From Marsupella aquatica (taxonomy: Eukaryota > Marchantiophyta), in contig OZ316891.1 of NCBI GenBank assembly GCA_973895155.1, forward strand, positions 31,186,001 through 31,250,000: a DNA stretch of 64,000 nt, read 5' to 3'. A program made the position numbers and the translations under genes. The notes beneath the pieces were generated by a model, which worked only from the letters and a program-made list of their open reading frames with translations, was not told the origin of the DNA and searched no databases. Position 1 is the stretch's first letter; the number at the start of each line of letters is the position of its first letter. This document shows positions 28,922 through 40,489 of this stretch, piece by piece.

Positions 28922-31862
28922 ATGGTGCCCCATGCCAAGAAACTAACATTGGCAAAGGAGGGACAGCATTTTCGATACCGTGTAGGCGAGCAGGGGAACC
29001 ACGTATTCAAGTGTATATGCGCCGGTCATGCTCCTCGCGGTTTCTCTTCGTTCAAGTCATTTCAGACTCACTTGAGCACCAAGCATGGCCAAAAACTCCC
29101 TGCTGATTTGTTGGAGCCAGGCCTGCCTTGGTTGAGTTCAAAACTCAACACCTCTCGTCCCGCCAAGAAACCACGGAAATGCAGCAACAACAGTGGTAAG
29201 AAGACGGAAGGTGCGTCATGGATTCGATTACGGTCGACTGCCAAGCTAAGATGGCAAATGACGAAGCAGCGCAAAAAGAATCAACTGAAGGTGGACTATT
29301 GCGTTTCAGTTCTGGGGAAGAAGGAGCCATCGGTTCCATCGAAATCGGTGCTTGTTCGTCTCATTAAGGTCTACCACATTCGTCCGAAAGAGAAGAGTGG
29401 TTGGGGCTGCTTGGTAGACGATAGTTTCTTTGAGATGTTACAGGAGCATGTCAGCTCTGCTCCTATCACCAATGCTGTGTATCACTGGGCCGAGCATGTG
29501 CAGCAATTGCCTGCTCAGTTGCCTGTGGATCGAAAGTTGCATGCTTTGCAGGTTGATTGTCGACTATTACAGGTACTTTTTCCGCTGAGAGATGTCCCTG
29601 CCCAGTCTGTCCAACCTTCAGCAGGTGAGGAGAGTAGAGAACTCATTGTTGCAGACGCCTTGGAGTTTTTGAGGAAGAAAAGGGAAAGTCTGTTGTGGAA
29701 AGTCGGAGCAAAAGAAATCGATTTTGACCATGCCTATCCAGACTATGTGAAGTGGAAAAAGGAGCAGAAGCATCTGTCAATTGCCACAGCCGGTCGAAAT
29801 TGTGTGAAAGATTACACAAGTGATGGCATGTCACAAGAAGAAGCAGAGGCAGCGGTACGTAACACAATCATTTTACTTGCCTTTGCATTGTTGTGTATAC
29901 TTCGCGCACAATGTTTACACCAATTTTCATATTGCAGGCTGGAGTTCACGAAGTGTGGGTTGATACCTCAGATGAGGAGGGGTACGAGCCCACCCCTGAC
30001 AAGTGGGGATTAGATTATCATGAGTCCTCTGATGAAGAAGACGCAGCAGAGGTATAGTTCCTCTTCCCCTTCTGCCAATGATTTTTTATGAATCTGCATA
30101 GTTTGACAACATTGACCGGAATGTCTACGAAACTTCAGGTTCCTTTGAATGACGAAGCTCAAGCCAAAGAATCAGGGAAGAAAGGAAAGCCACGCAGGAA
30201 GCCAAACGAACCCAAGAAGCAGCCTCCACAGAAAATTACGCCTCCTGTTGACACTCAGGAAGCCGATGAGGTAAATTTGCACTTCCAATGTAATTATCCC
30301 ATTTGTATACCATGATATCAATGTATGCACGATGGTTTAGTGCTCTTAGCCCGAGTATTGCTTTTTCAGGTTCCTCCCAACAAAGGAGCCGAAGCCAACC
30401 AATCAAAGCGGAAAACAAAAAGAACCAAGAAATCTGTAGAGCCACCACCGAACGGCAACACCACCCTTCCCGTAGATTCTTAGCAAGCTGACCAGGTAAC
30501 GTTTACAGATGAAAGTTCTTTGCAAAATGTGTAAATAGTGTGGAGAACGTTTCCTGTTTTATCAACACTGCAAGTTCAAGAGTAGGACATTATGTTGAAT
30601 ACCATGATGTTAATGTATACTCACTATTTGAATGCGCCTGTACCCCGAGTATTGCATTTTAGGATCCTGAATCCCATGAAGGACCTACACCCGAACAATC
30701 TGTAGAGCCACCACCGAACGGAAACACCACCCTTCCCGTAGATTCTCAGCAAGCTGACCAGGTAATGTTTACAGATGAAAGTTCTTTGCAACATGTGTAA
30801 ATAGTGTGGAGAACGTTTCCTATTTTATCAACACTGCAAGTTCAAGAGTAGGACACCAATCTTATGTTGTATACCATGATGTTAATGTATACTTACTGTT
30901 TGAATGTGCCTGTACTCCGAGTACTGCATTTTAGGTTCCTGAATCCCATGAAGGACCTACACCCGAACAATCTAAGAGGAAATCAAAGAGAACCAAGAAA
31001 TCTGTACAACCACAGAAGCCCGCGCCTGAGGTAAGCGTGTTTTCAATAGGCCAAGGAGGAACATTCCAACATAGACAGTGGTAAAAATGTATTCTATGTG
31101 TACTTATTTGATTTAAACATGCAATCACCTTAGTTTGCAATGACAGGGACCAAAGGAAGGAGAGCAAGCAACGGCACCCCCGGAGACAGAAAAAAGTGAA
31201 CCTAGACGTTCAAAGAGGAAGCAAACAACTGCTCCCACCGAAGAGAAAATTGCCCAAACAAAAAGAAAGACCAGAACTAAAACCAAGGTAAGTACAAATC
31301 ATTGTGTACTATGTGGCCATATTGTATAGGGACTAAACACATGATTCGCTTGATACTGATTTCAGCCTTACAATTGCAGGATTCATCTAAACAAGTCCAG
31401 GATGTCAATGCACAACCAGCACCAGAGGGAGGCAACACTATTGAAACTCAGGGTACTGCCCTTCCACCGAATGTGTCTGCAATCCCATCAGGAGAGGTGA
31501 CTGCACCGGTAGGGAGCACACCTTATGTAATTGACTTTGGTGGCATGATTGATTGGTAAGATGTGTTTCTTTGCTGATTGCTTTCATATGTGAATTTGCA
31601 GGAGTACCAGAAACCACCTGATGTGCAACCAGACCCATATGCAAGTAGACGTCGGAGAAAATTGACAGTTCGTGGGCCATTGGGCAAGGCGCAAAGTGAA
31701 TTTGTAATCCCGGGGTCTGTACCACAAGAGGTCACTGTGCAGGAGGACGATATTTTGGATTCCTTGCACGCATCACAAATTCTCCAAGATTGTAGCCAGG
31801 CTGATGTTACCTCTTTTCACAAGGCAATCGATAAAATGATTAATAATGTGGATGAAGTTTAG
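28922..31862 (+). CDS. Multi-exon zinc-finger and Lys/Pro-rich protein (MULE cargo), one nonsense codon
   Basis: Starts at ATG 28922 (MVPHAKKLTLAKEGQ). An early C2H2-like finger reads 'FKCICAG' ... 'SFQTHLSTKHGQ'. Exon 1 runs to about 29854 and ends in a charged region; exon 2 starts at 29938. Six or more short exons follow (about 30139-30269, 30370-30495, 30663-30761, 30935-31030, 31147-31287, 31380-31558, 31602-31862) that encode Lys/Arg/Pro/Glu repeats ('SKRKTKRTKKS', 'PPPNGNTTLPVDS'). The end is less repetitive ('ASRRRRKLTVRGPLGKAQSEF') and stops at TAG 31860. A stop at 30481-30483 (TAG) corresponds to CAG in the duplicated copy at 30751. The basic tail suggests DNA or chromatin binding. 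The last intron junction (31558/31602) is not resolved. No family recognised. Confidence 0.55.
30433..30973 (+). repeat. 266-bp tandem duplication of an exon-intron unit
   Basis: Copy 1 begins at 30433 and copy 2 at 30699 (both 'tctgtagagccaccacc'). Each holds part of a Pro-rich exon, a full intron and the start of the next exon. The copies differ by scattered substitutions and a small indel. At the matching codon copy 1 has TAG (30481) and copy 2 CAG. Confidence 0.85.
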
Positions 31863-32074
31863 GGTACAATTAGCAATATCTGAGGGATAGTCTAGGGTAC
31901 CTAGCCCTGTTTTGTCACCAATGTGTTCATGATAATAAATATGAAATGTTCCTGCATTTCTTGCTCTCTTTGAAGACTATATAACATGATCTGTTCCAAA
32001 AATGGTCATAGTAGATCTATGGCTGGGATACAATATGTATGTTGTATTCACATTTTCTCTGACTTTACGACGAA

Positions 32075-32760
32075 GATGCCCCACTGTCGAATCCTTCCCA
32101 CTGACTAAGGCGCCCAAATGGACAAAAACTACGGAATTTGAACACAGAAAACCCTTTTTCATGTATACGATCTGGACGATGTATTCAGATTTCACACTTG
32201 GAAAAAAAATGTCCCTCCGACTTTACGAACACGCCCTCCGCCGAAGCCTGCCCAAATGGACAAAACCTATGGAGTCTCAACATAGAGATACATATTTCAT
32301 GTACACACTTTGGACATTGTATTCAGATTTCACACTTGGAAGCAAAAAATTGTCCCTCCGACTTTACGAACACGCCCTCCGCCGATGCCTGCCCAAATGG
32401 ACAAAACCTATGGAGTCTCAATATAGAAATACATGTATACACTTTGGACATTGTATTCATATCACACTTGGAAATAAAAATTGTCCCTCCGACTTTCCGA
32501 ACACGGCCTCCGCCGAAGCCTGCCCAAATGGACAAAACCTATGGAGTCTCAACATAGAAATACATTTTTCATGTATACACTTTGGACATTGTATTCAGAT
32601 TTCACACTTGGAAAAAAATATTGTCCCTAGCCCTCCGACTTTACGAACACGGCCTCCGCCGAAGCCTGCCCAAATGGACAAAACCTATGGAGTTTCAACA
32701 TAGAAATACCTTTTTCACGTATACACTTTTCACGTTGTATTCATAATTCACAGTTACAAA
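32075..32760. repeat. ~140-bp tandem array between the convergent MULE genes
   Basis: Five copies, marked by 'cccaaatggacaaaa' at 32113, 32251, 32392, 32523 and 32669 (spacing 138, 141, 131, 146). Each also contains 'gtccctccgactttacgaac' and 'cattgtattcagatttcaca'. Located exactly between the 3' ends of the + and - genes, so it may act in termination or as a transposase-binding internal repeat. The ORFs it opens are artefacts. Confidence 0.85.
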
Positions 32761-33040
32761 AAAATTCATTCACTTGAACTTTACAAAGACAGTCGGGCCT
32801 AAATGGAAAAAAAGCATGTCATATTCAACACTTTAATAATCATACAGCACATGCACCATGGAAGGCGTACTCAGACCTAACAAATGCAAATAAAAGGCTT
32901 CACTCCTCATTGGATGGAATACAACATCCACTTTGTAACAATTTGAACTCATTCAAGGTAGTGTTTAGGTCCATGCACAAATGTGCCCTACTACCATCTA
33001 ACTTCCCAATATAGTGAATAGTAGACTGTGATGTATATGT

Positions 33041-36000
33041 CTATTCTGTGATATCTACTTCATGAGGTAGCCCAAAATAAGGGCAATTATCAACAGCTTC
33101 TTCAGCAAGTTCAGTGATGCGCCGCGCCCACTCATAATCCAAGGAGTTTTGAATGCGTGGATTGGAAGGCATAGTACCACTGCCTATTGTTGGTGCTCCA
33201 ACGGTGACAAGCCACTCACTTTCTCCAGCATTGTTCACATTGTCATGCTCTTCCCCTTCCACCTGCGCATTACAATAACACTAGAATAAGTAAACAAATT
33301 CTTATGAAACTAGGACTTTTATATGGACCATCTCTGTCTTGCAACATTATAACATTTGGTACCTGCTCATCATCTTCAGTTGCTTGGGCAACTGAAACTT
33401 CTTTGCAAGATCGTTTGTTGTGGCCAACCTTTCCGCACCTGCTGCACGTACACTTTACATTACCCCGCTTCCTTTTCTTAGGTAGGATCTCAACCATTGG
33501 GAGGCCACTCGCAGAGTTTGCACCTGGAAACGGAATGCCTCTCTCATTGTCATCATCCATTGGATATCTGAGACACAGCCTTCCTGTTGGATCAAGATGG
33601 AGGTCCTCCCCATTCCCTAAAGCCCTGGAACGAGTTTCCCCATGAATTCTTACCATTCGATGTCGCCCATTCACTATAGTAGGTTCTGGAGCATGACAAC
33701 TTAAGCTCAATGGAAGGTGAGTGGAAACAAAACTAGGTAATACACCATCATAAAGTAAAACCAAAGACTGTGTCCGCCAGCATTTATGAAAATGCCTAGC
33801 CGGATTCTTTCCTGTTTCATCATCCCATGCCAGCATATGTTGGCATGGCCAAACCATCTCCTGCAGCTCCATGCAAGTGCACTTTGGTTTTGGTGATAAA
33901 GTGACAAGATACTCCTCACTCCCTGTTGTAGTCTGAATTTTGGCACTGGATTGACCATCACTGAATACCTGTAGCATGACAGTATGAAATATGAAGCGTG
34001 AGACAATCCATCCTCCACATGTGGTCAAAATGTTTGTTACAAAAGGAAAAGAAAGAGCCAATTTGCACCTGGAATTGTTGGAAGTTCTGCAAGTTGGTAT
34101 TGTATCGTAGTTGTGCTGGTTTTGACAATGGTTCTTGTCTGCATGCAACCTCTATTCTCCTGTCTTTAAACTTTTGTTGAATGTACACCCAAAGAGCCAC
34201 CAACAACTTTCCAGGTGCTAGCAGACGGAATGGTAATAATCCAGAATTTGCTTGCTCGGCTGGATTACTTGTGACCTTACCCATGCGAGGGAGTGGGAAT
34301 GCATGCCTGGCATAACATTTCACATCCAGACCGCGGATGTAATGTGCTGCATCAACTCCCTTGCCGGCTATCAATGAACCAGACAGTCGATCTAGCACAG
34401 ACTCATATCTGAATTGAAAGAGACAGAATACATGAGTGACAATGTTTACAGAGACAGAATACATCAAGCACAATGTCAAAATATATAGAATACATCAAGC
34501 ACAATGTCTGAATAGGCAAATTGCTTTCATATTGGTCCTAGTGAGTGTATTTACTTACTGGTGCACATCATTGGCATAGACACATCCGTAGAAGAATTCA
34601 CTTGCTGTTCTACCATGCCTGGTCTTCACGTTTGCCCTCAAATGATTTGTGCACTGTGCATGGATCTTTCCTACTGTCCAAAAATAATAAATTAGATTTT
34701 GTACTCCAGTTAGCACAGTATCATCATAACTCTCAAATTTGACAGAATTAAGCAATCTAAGTGTGGAAGGGTGTTACCTGGCCAAATCTGACTTACAGCA
34801 GCAGTGAGACCCTTTTGACGATCTGACATGATGACAATGTCTTCACTACCAATGCCATATACAGCTCTGTCCATTAATTCTAGAAACCAAAGCCAGTTCT
34901 CTGTGTTTTCAACTGGTGCTACTCCATAGTAAAGTATGACACCGTTTGAGTTCCCATCCAGGCATGTAGCTAAAAATAGTTGAGTTGGATATTTTCTATT
35001 CTTGGTGTGACAAGCATCTAAACTAACCATCGGCTGAGTATAGTTAAGTGCTTTCCTGGTGGCAGATGGACATATGAATGCTCTGCAAAAAATGGTGGAG
35101 TCCTCCATAGTGCACCAATGTGCAACACAGCCAGGGTCTGTCTCCCGAATCCTGTCAATCAATGCTGGGATCATCTGAAAAGATGATTTCTGTGAGCCAG
35201 CGGTCCAATGCCCTACAAGATCTTTGCCCCGCCACATTTGCTGGTAGTTACTTCCTCGCTTGTAGTCACCTTGGAAACCAGACAGCAATTCCTTCACAGG
35301 CATTTTCAGATTTCTGATGATTCTTGGAGCCAATGTTACCCCCAACCATGCAGACTTGTGAGTAGGAGCTCTCCACTTGTGAATGTGAGCAGCACAAGTA
35401 TGTGTTAGTTCACATACAGTGATAATATGACCCCCACCCTTCACTCTACTGCAACGTACTCTGAAAGAACATTCATCCTCTGAGTAAAGCAAGTCTTCTG
35501 GTCCTGGTGGAGAGGGCTTAGATCTGGACAACTGTCCACAAGCTCCAGTTGCAGATGGCTTCCTAGTTTTCTGTTGACCAGGTTTACGTGGGTGTTGCGA
35601 ACCAGGTAACCAAACGCTAGTGTGTTGGACTATGGACTTTGGTCTGTTGTGCACAACTCTTCCTTGTGTAGACAAAACAGTATTTATGTGCACAGTTTGT
35701 TGTACAGATATAGGTGCATTTTGGTGCACGGATTGTTGTGTAGACAATGACACATTTGTCTGCATGGTGTTCGCTTGAATGGCTGAAAGCGGTGCACAAG
35801 GTTGCTGACGAGCAAGAGTGATCTGATTAATGGCATTATGAAATTGACGATCTTCAATCTGCAAAACCCCATGATTGTACACACCAAGAATTTCAGCAAG
35901 TGATTGTAGGATGTCCCAAAATAAAAAAAGGTGTGGCATTGGTGGCAGTGGCAGCGGCAGCACACACCTCTGCTTGACTGCGATATCGATTCTCTTGTTG

Positions 36001-36724
36001 TGTAGTTTGCTGCAATGTCTGAGACCTTGGTCCTTTCGATCGTCTTCTACTCCAATGGCCATATCTGCTATGAAACTCATGCTCACCTTCTGACTCTTCA
36101 TCCTCTTCCTCAAATTGAAGCTGCCACTGGTTTGGTTCCTCCGTAGCATGTGAACGAATGTTGTCATTGTCACCTTGATCATCACAAGCTGCCTCATCAT
36201 CGACTACCTGTTTCGATCTAGCAATCTTTCCAAACCTGCATACACGAATACATCAATTTGCAAACGTCTTGTATCTGGACATGGCTCGACCATTCATCAC
36301 AGCCAGAGAATCTAGGCACCGATCAAACTCTTCAAAGCTATTGAAGTGCTCTCCCAACTTGATTCGAGCAGCCTCTGCTGCCACTGTAACAGAGGAAGAC
36401 ATGTCCTCACGTTAATATGTATACAATGACATCAATGTTCATGTGCGGAAGCTACATGCATGCCTGGATGGGAACTCAAACGGTGTCATACTTTCAAATC
36501 ACATTGGACTGACACACATTGTATGAAAATAAGAAACGTCCAGACAATCTGATGGCACCTTCTTCAGCAGTTCTGCCATCCAATATCCTCGGGGGGTTCT
36601 CAACATTCTTTCGAGCCCTCTGACGTTCTTGTGTGTCTTGCGTTCGTGCCCTCTCATGATAGGGGACATTGACTTCCCAAACATCACCTCTGGTCCACAA
36701 ATGCATTGAGTCATTGTCCTCCAT
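33041..36724 (-). CDS. MuDR/MULE transposase
   Basis: DDE-type transposase of the Mutator family that cuts and joins the element's ends. Reading down the minus strand from ATG 36724 (MEDNDSMHLWTRGDVW): an N-terminal exon; one at about 36390-36275 ('AARIKLGEHFNSFEEFDRCLDS'); a Ser/Pro/Gln-rich linker and a Cys/His region near 35470-35390; and the MULE domain. The domain includes 'PMVSLDACHTKN' (first Asp near 35016), 'IVIMSDRQKGL' (second Asp near 34822) and 'CTNHL' ... 'ASEFFYGCVY' (probable Glu near 34598). Then come 'NPAEQANSGLLPFR', a SWIM zinc finger 'KCTCMELQEMVWPCQHMLAW' near 33830, and a CCHC knuckle 'CSRCGKVGHNKRSC' near 33430. The last exon (33262-33041) ends 'LPHEVDITE'. I saw no stop in the conserved exons, so it may be functional. 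Exact exon ends are approximate. Confidence 0.85.
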
Positions 36725-37401
36725 GCCTGACACTGTCCCTCTAAGCGTACTGTACACATTAGGGGAGTGGAAACACTCACGACCCTGCCGTGCGAGCTCA
36801 CGCGCAAAGCATGTGCACAAAAAAGTGTCGTGTGAAATGACAGGAACGTGCAAAAGTTCTGTAACATGTCAGTGATTTGGCCGGTCATCCTCTGAAAACA
36901 TTATCCACCCTGTATTCTATTCAAGATATAAGCATGTTTAGCTTTTCCGCGCCTAAGCCAACGGTTACTCCAAACCCTAATTTGTTTAACTATATATAAT
37001 CTAATACATTTTTTTATACATGGCTGTAAATGTCTACACCGCTTTGTATATGTTGTGGTTGCACTATGCTTGGTTCATCCAACATTGTGGTCATTGTATA
37101 CAGTTATGTCAATGTATACATGATCTAACTATGAGGCTCTATTTCATCGTGCGGCAGCACAACATAAGGTTTGTTTGACATCACGGTTCATGTTTGTACA
37201 CATTGTTGTCAATGTCTACATTGCGGGATACATTGATTCACTCGGAACTGCGATCGTAGTCGACCGCATTCGGCGACCCGGTCGGACACTGAAGAACAGT
37301 AGAACATGCTGCGTTTTACAGTGACAATCTCGCGTTATAAGAACTGCACAATGTGTTAGAAGAACATATCACACGAAATAGTACCTCTGGTGGGCCCGGA
37401 G

Positions 37402-37480
37402 GTCCACTGGGAGAGCGTGGGAAACTTTTGGTCCATTAAGAGAGAAAGTTGCATTTGGAGGTCCACTAAGTATATCTCTC
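37402..37480 (-). repeat. Right terminal inverted repeat of the MULE
   Basis: Reverse complement of 26841-26919 with about two differences, followed by the right target duplication gattttttca at 37481-37490. Confidence 0.9.
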
Positions 37481-37490
37481 GATTTTTTCA

Positions 37491-40302
37491 CCAAATTAAA
37501 CACCTTGTCTAAAGTTACTCCACACTTTTGAAATGAAGTTCCATAAATGCATATCCCTTGAATCCAGGAGACACCCTTTTGGAAATGTTTGGACCACCTC
37601 TCGAGGTAGTTAAAATTCTAGACAAAAATCATTATGCATCATCATTTCTTTGGGGCCCAGCTTGGGCCCACTACTTACAGCATATGATTGGTAGACATAG
37701 TACCTTTGGGTAACTTCTCTAGTGACACTTTGAAGTTTTTTTATTGTACCAGGAGCGTTAACACACATCCTCCCCCAAAAGTGGGGTTCACATGAAGCTA
37801 GTGGTGTTTAGAATTTTTTTCCCAATTGGGGGAACCCACTATAGTCGTTTCCAGTCAATGTTCACTGAGCTACCATGAGGACACCATTAAATGCTAAACA
37901 CCTTAGCATGAGGACACCATTAAATGCTAAACACCTTACTCCTAGAAGTGAGTCTTGTGAATACAAATTACACATTCTCTTCCCTTGGCCCCAGGCCCCA
38001 TGGAATCCTAGTCATTAAGTCATAGGAGATTGGGCCCACACTTTTTGTGAGGTGAACGTTCTTTTACTCCAAAAGAAACGACAACCTCTGGAGATGGTCT
38101 TTTGTTTAGGTCTTTTGTTTAGGCCTGGAGAATTCAGTGCATTCTATTGAAGGCTCCCAAGCCTGGTTTTTTTAATTTCCTTCTATCAGTCACGGGAATC
38201 GAATTGAATGCTGTCCGTTGTGCAAGCCGTCACTGCCGGTAGCCGGTGGGCACAGGTTAGCTGTGCATAGAATCCAGCTAAATAAGTCAAATGCGCCACT
38301 GGTAACATCCAGCAGGCTCTGTCCTTGTGGTAGATGGGTGAGAATGTGGCAAGGGAGGGTGCGGGTTCAAAACTTGCCAGCCCTGTATTCCCTTTTAACA
38401 CAGATCCCACTTTGGTCTCTAGTGACAATAGTACGTTCTTTTATTCCACCCGAGAGTTTAACACACATCCTCCCCAAAAAGTGGGGTTCACTCAACTACA
38501 AGACGAGTTTAACACACATCCTCCCCAAAAAGTGGGGTTCACTCAACTACAAGACAACATTAATTGTAAAACACACACGTGACTTGTAGAAGTGAGTGGG
38601 TTTTTCCTGCCAAGGGAGATCCTCAACTACCACTCTCTACCATTGGCAAAAACTGTAGTGACAGGACACCCCAGAAAAAGAGGAGTAATGATACTCCCAA
38701 AGACAGGCCAGTGGAGAGGTAATGGCCGGGCACCTAAAAGTGGGTCCGCAGAAGAAAAAAAGGAACTACTTTTGTAACTGCGGACCACCTCGTGGACCAC
38801 CTCCAAACATTGAATTTTTGAAGCTGCTATAATGGTGAATCCAACCTTCAGATTTTGTCTTATTCAGATTTGTTGTGTCATGTATTTTATTTCAATGTGC
38901 CTTATCAAGGGGCAGTCTTTGTATCATATACATTTTTAATTAATTTTTAGACCCCCTTTAATTTTAGGTACTCTAAAGTAATTTGAACTTATTTTGGCAA
39001 CCCCTTTGTAACTTTTAAAGTCTATGATCTCTTAGAGATGAAACCAGTAGCTCCACCACTTGAACAAAGTATTCTCATGAGTGAGAAAAATTTACTCTAA
39101 ATAACATGAACACATAGTGTCTTAAATTCCCCTCGTGTCTTTCTTTCCTAGGTTATGGTTTTTATTGAAATGGGTGTCATTCATAAGACACATTGAATTA
39201 AGTGCACAAATCCTAGCATAGTTGTGTATAAAATTTTACTGTACTTTTCATTGGTCACTGTGCTTTTATTGGCAGTCACTTTACTTACATTATTTTATCC
39301 TTCTAGTTATGCTTTCATATTTTATTTACTTTCAGATCACTATAAGACAAAAAATCAAGCATGCTCAAGGATGCTATATTGTACACTAAAATATGGATAC
39401 AAAAAAATTACTTGTACACTAAACGAATACAAAAAATTACTTGTACACTGATATCTAAAAAGGTGATTGTTGTGGATCAGTTTATGGGTTGGATTTCACT
39501 CCAACAAGTCAACAGCTCAATACCCACTTCAGCTTGTGAGAAAGGTGGTCGAATGAGTTTCTAACTACCAATTAAACATGCTTAATTCCAATAACATTTG
39601 GAATCTTATGCATGCCATATAGCATACTCATCCTGGAACATGAAAAGTTATTTTGTCCTCTAGCAACAAGTTTAAGTTTTTTAGTGAAATACAGGTGATC
39701 TGTTTTTTTGTGGCAAATATAAATAGGACATTGATTAGGAAGCGTGACATTGAAAAATTGTGCACATAAGGTACAAGAATAAAAGTACACATGTAAAGAA
39801 AAGCTATAATAAACAAGGAAAAATTTAAGTCTATGGTATTGGGTTCTACACATACTATACACCAGTAAAGATATTTATGTACTTATCTTAGGTAATGACA
39901 CTCAAATGAATTAAAACCATAAATTTAGGACACAAAACCATGAGTAGAACTTAAAGACATGAGGAGTGCCCTTTAATTAGATCATTTCTTCTTCACTAAG
40001 GGCTAGAACTTCCGTGAGCCTTGTTGAAGGGTGGATGATCAAAAGTATATCAAAGATTGAAAAATAGCAGTCTCATTCTTATGCATGCCATAAGAAAGAC
40101 GGGTTTCAAGATGTCTTTGACTTGGTTAGGCAGCCAGTCTGGTGCCGTTTTCCTGTCCTTGTGACTTAAAGCAGGCTAGGATCCATCTGAATTGCATGGT
40201 TGAGGGCAAGGTCCATCCAGCCCTCAACTTCATCAAGTTGGTGCAGTAGGTGCACTACAGAAGTAGGAAGGAAAAATCTCAACATTTATGACAGCTACTT
40301 TG
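37491..40302. other. Intergenic, small repeats only
   Basis: No gene supported. 'tgaggacaccattaaatgct' is duplicated at about 37876 and 37911. A 51-bp tandem pair starts at 38454 and 38505 and contains a small hairpin (ccccaaaaagtgggg); a relative lies at 37759. The rest is AT-rich. Confidence 0.5.
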
Positions 40303-40312
40303 CATCAAAGAT

Positions 40313-40479
40313 GAGACATTTACTTGATGGACCCCCAAAATGCAAAGTGTTTCTTGATGGACCCATGAGTGATCCAGACCGTTGATAGATCTCAAATCAA
40401 TGTACTCAAAAGCTCAGGTGGTCTCATGGAGTCTAGTAAGTAAGACATTTAATTTAGGGGTCCATCAAGTATATCTCTC
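40313..40479. mobile_element. MULE-type MITE (167 bp)
   Basis: Left end gagacatttacttgatggac, right end ggtccatcaagtatatctctc inverted; both resemble the MULE ends at 26841/37480. Flanked by a perfect 10-bp duplication, catcaaagat (40303-40312 and 40480-40489). No coding capacity; probably moved in trans by a transposase of this family. Confidence 0.85.
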
Positions 40480-40489
40480 CATCAAAGAT

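Larger units (their letters stand above)
26841..37480. mobile_element. Complete autonomous-type MULE transposon (10,640 bp)
   Basis: Termini are inverted: the left starts gagagatatacttagtgga at 26841 and the right end is its reverse complement ending at 37480. About 79 bp match with roughly two differences; the left copy then carries an extra ~27 bp before the shared 'ggacctccgggccca'. The sequence gattttttca immediately flanks both ends (26831-26840 and 37481-37490), a perfect 10-bp target duplication as expected of Mutator elements (8-11 bp). Inside are two + strand genes (RPA-like; zinc-finger/Lys-rich) converging on the - strand transposase, with a tandem array between. Perfect TSD and near-identical ends suggest a fairly recent insertion, but two ORFs carry a stop. 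Confidence 0.92.

Noticed and set aside
32002-32703. 233-aa ORF in the MULE
   Set aside because: Lies entirely in the ~140-bp tandem array; its repeats are the DNA repeats translated.
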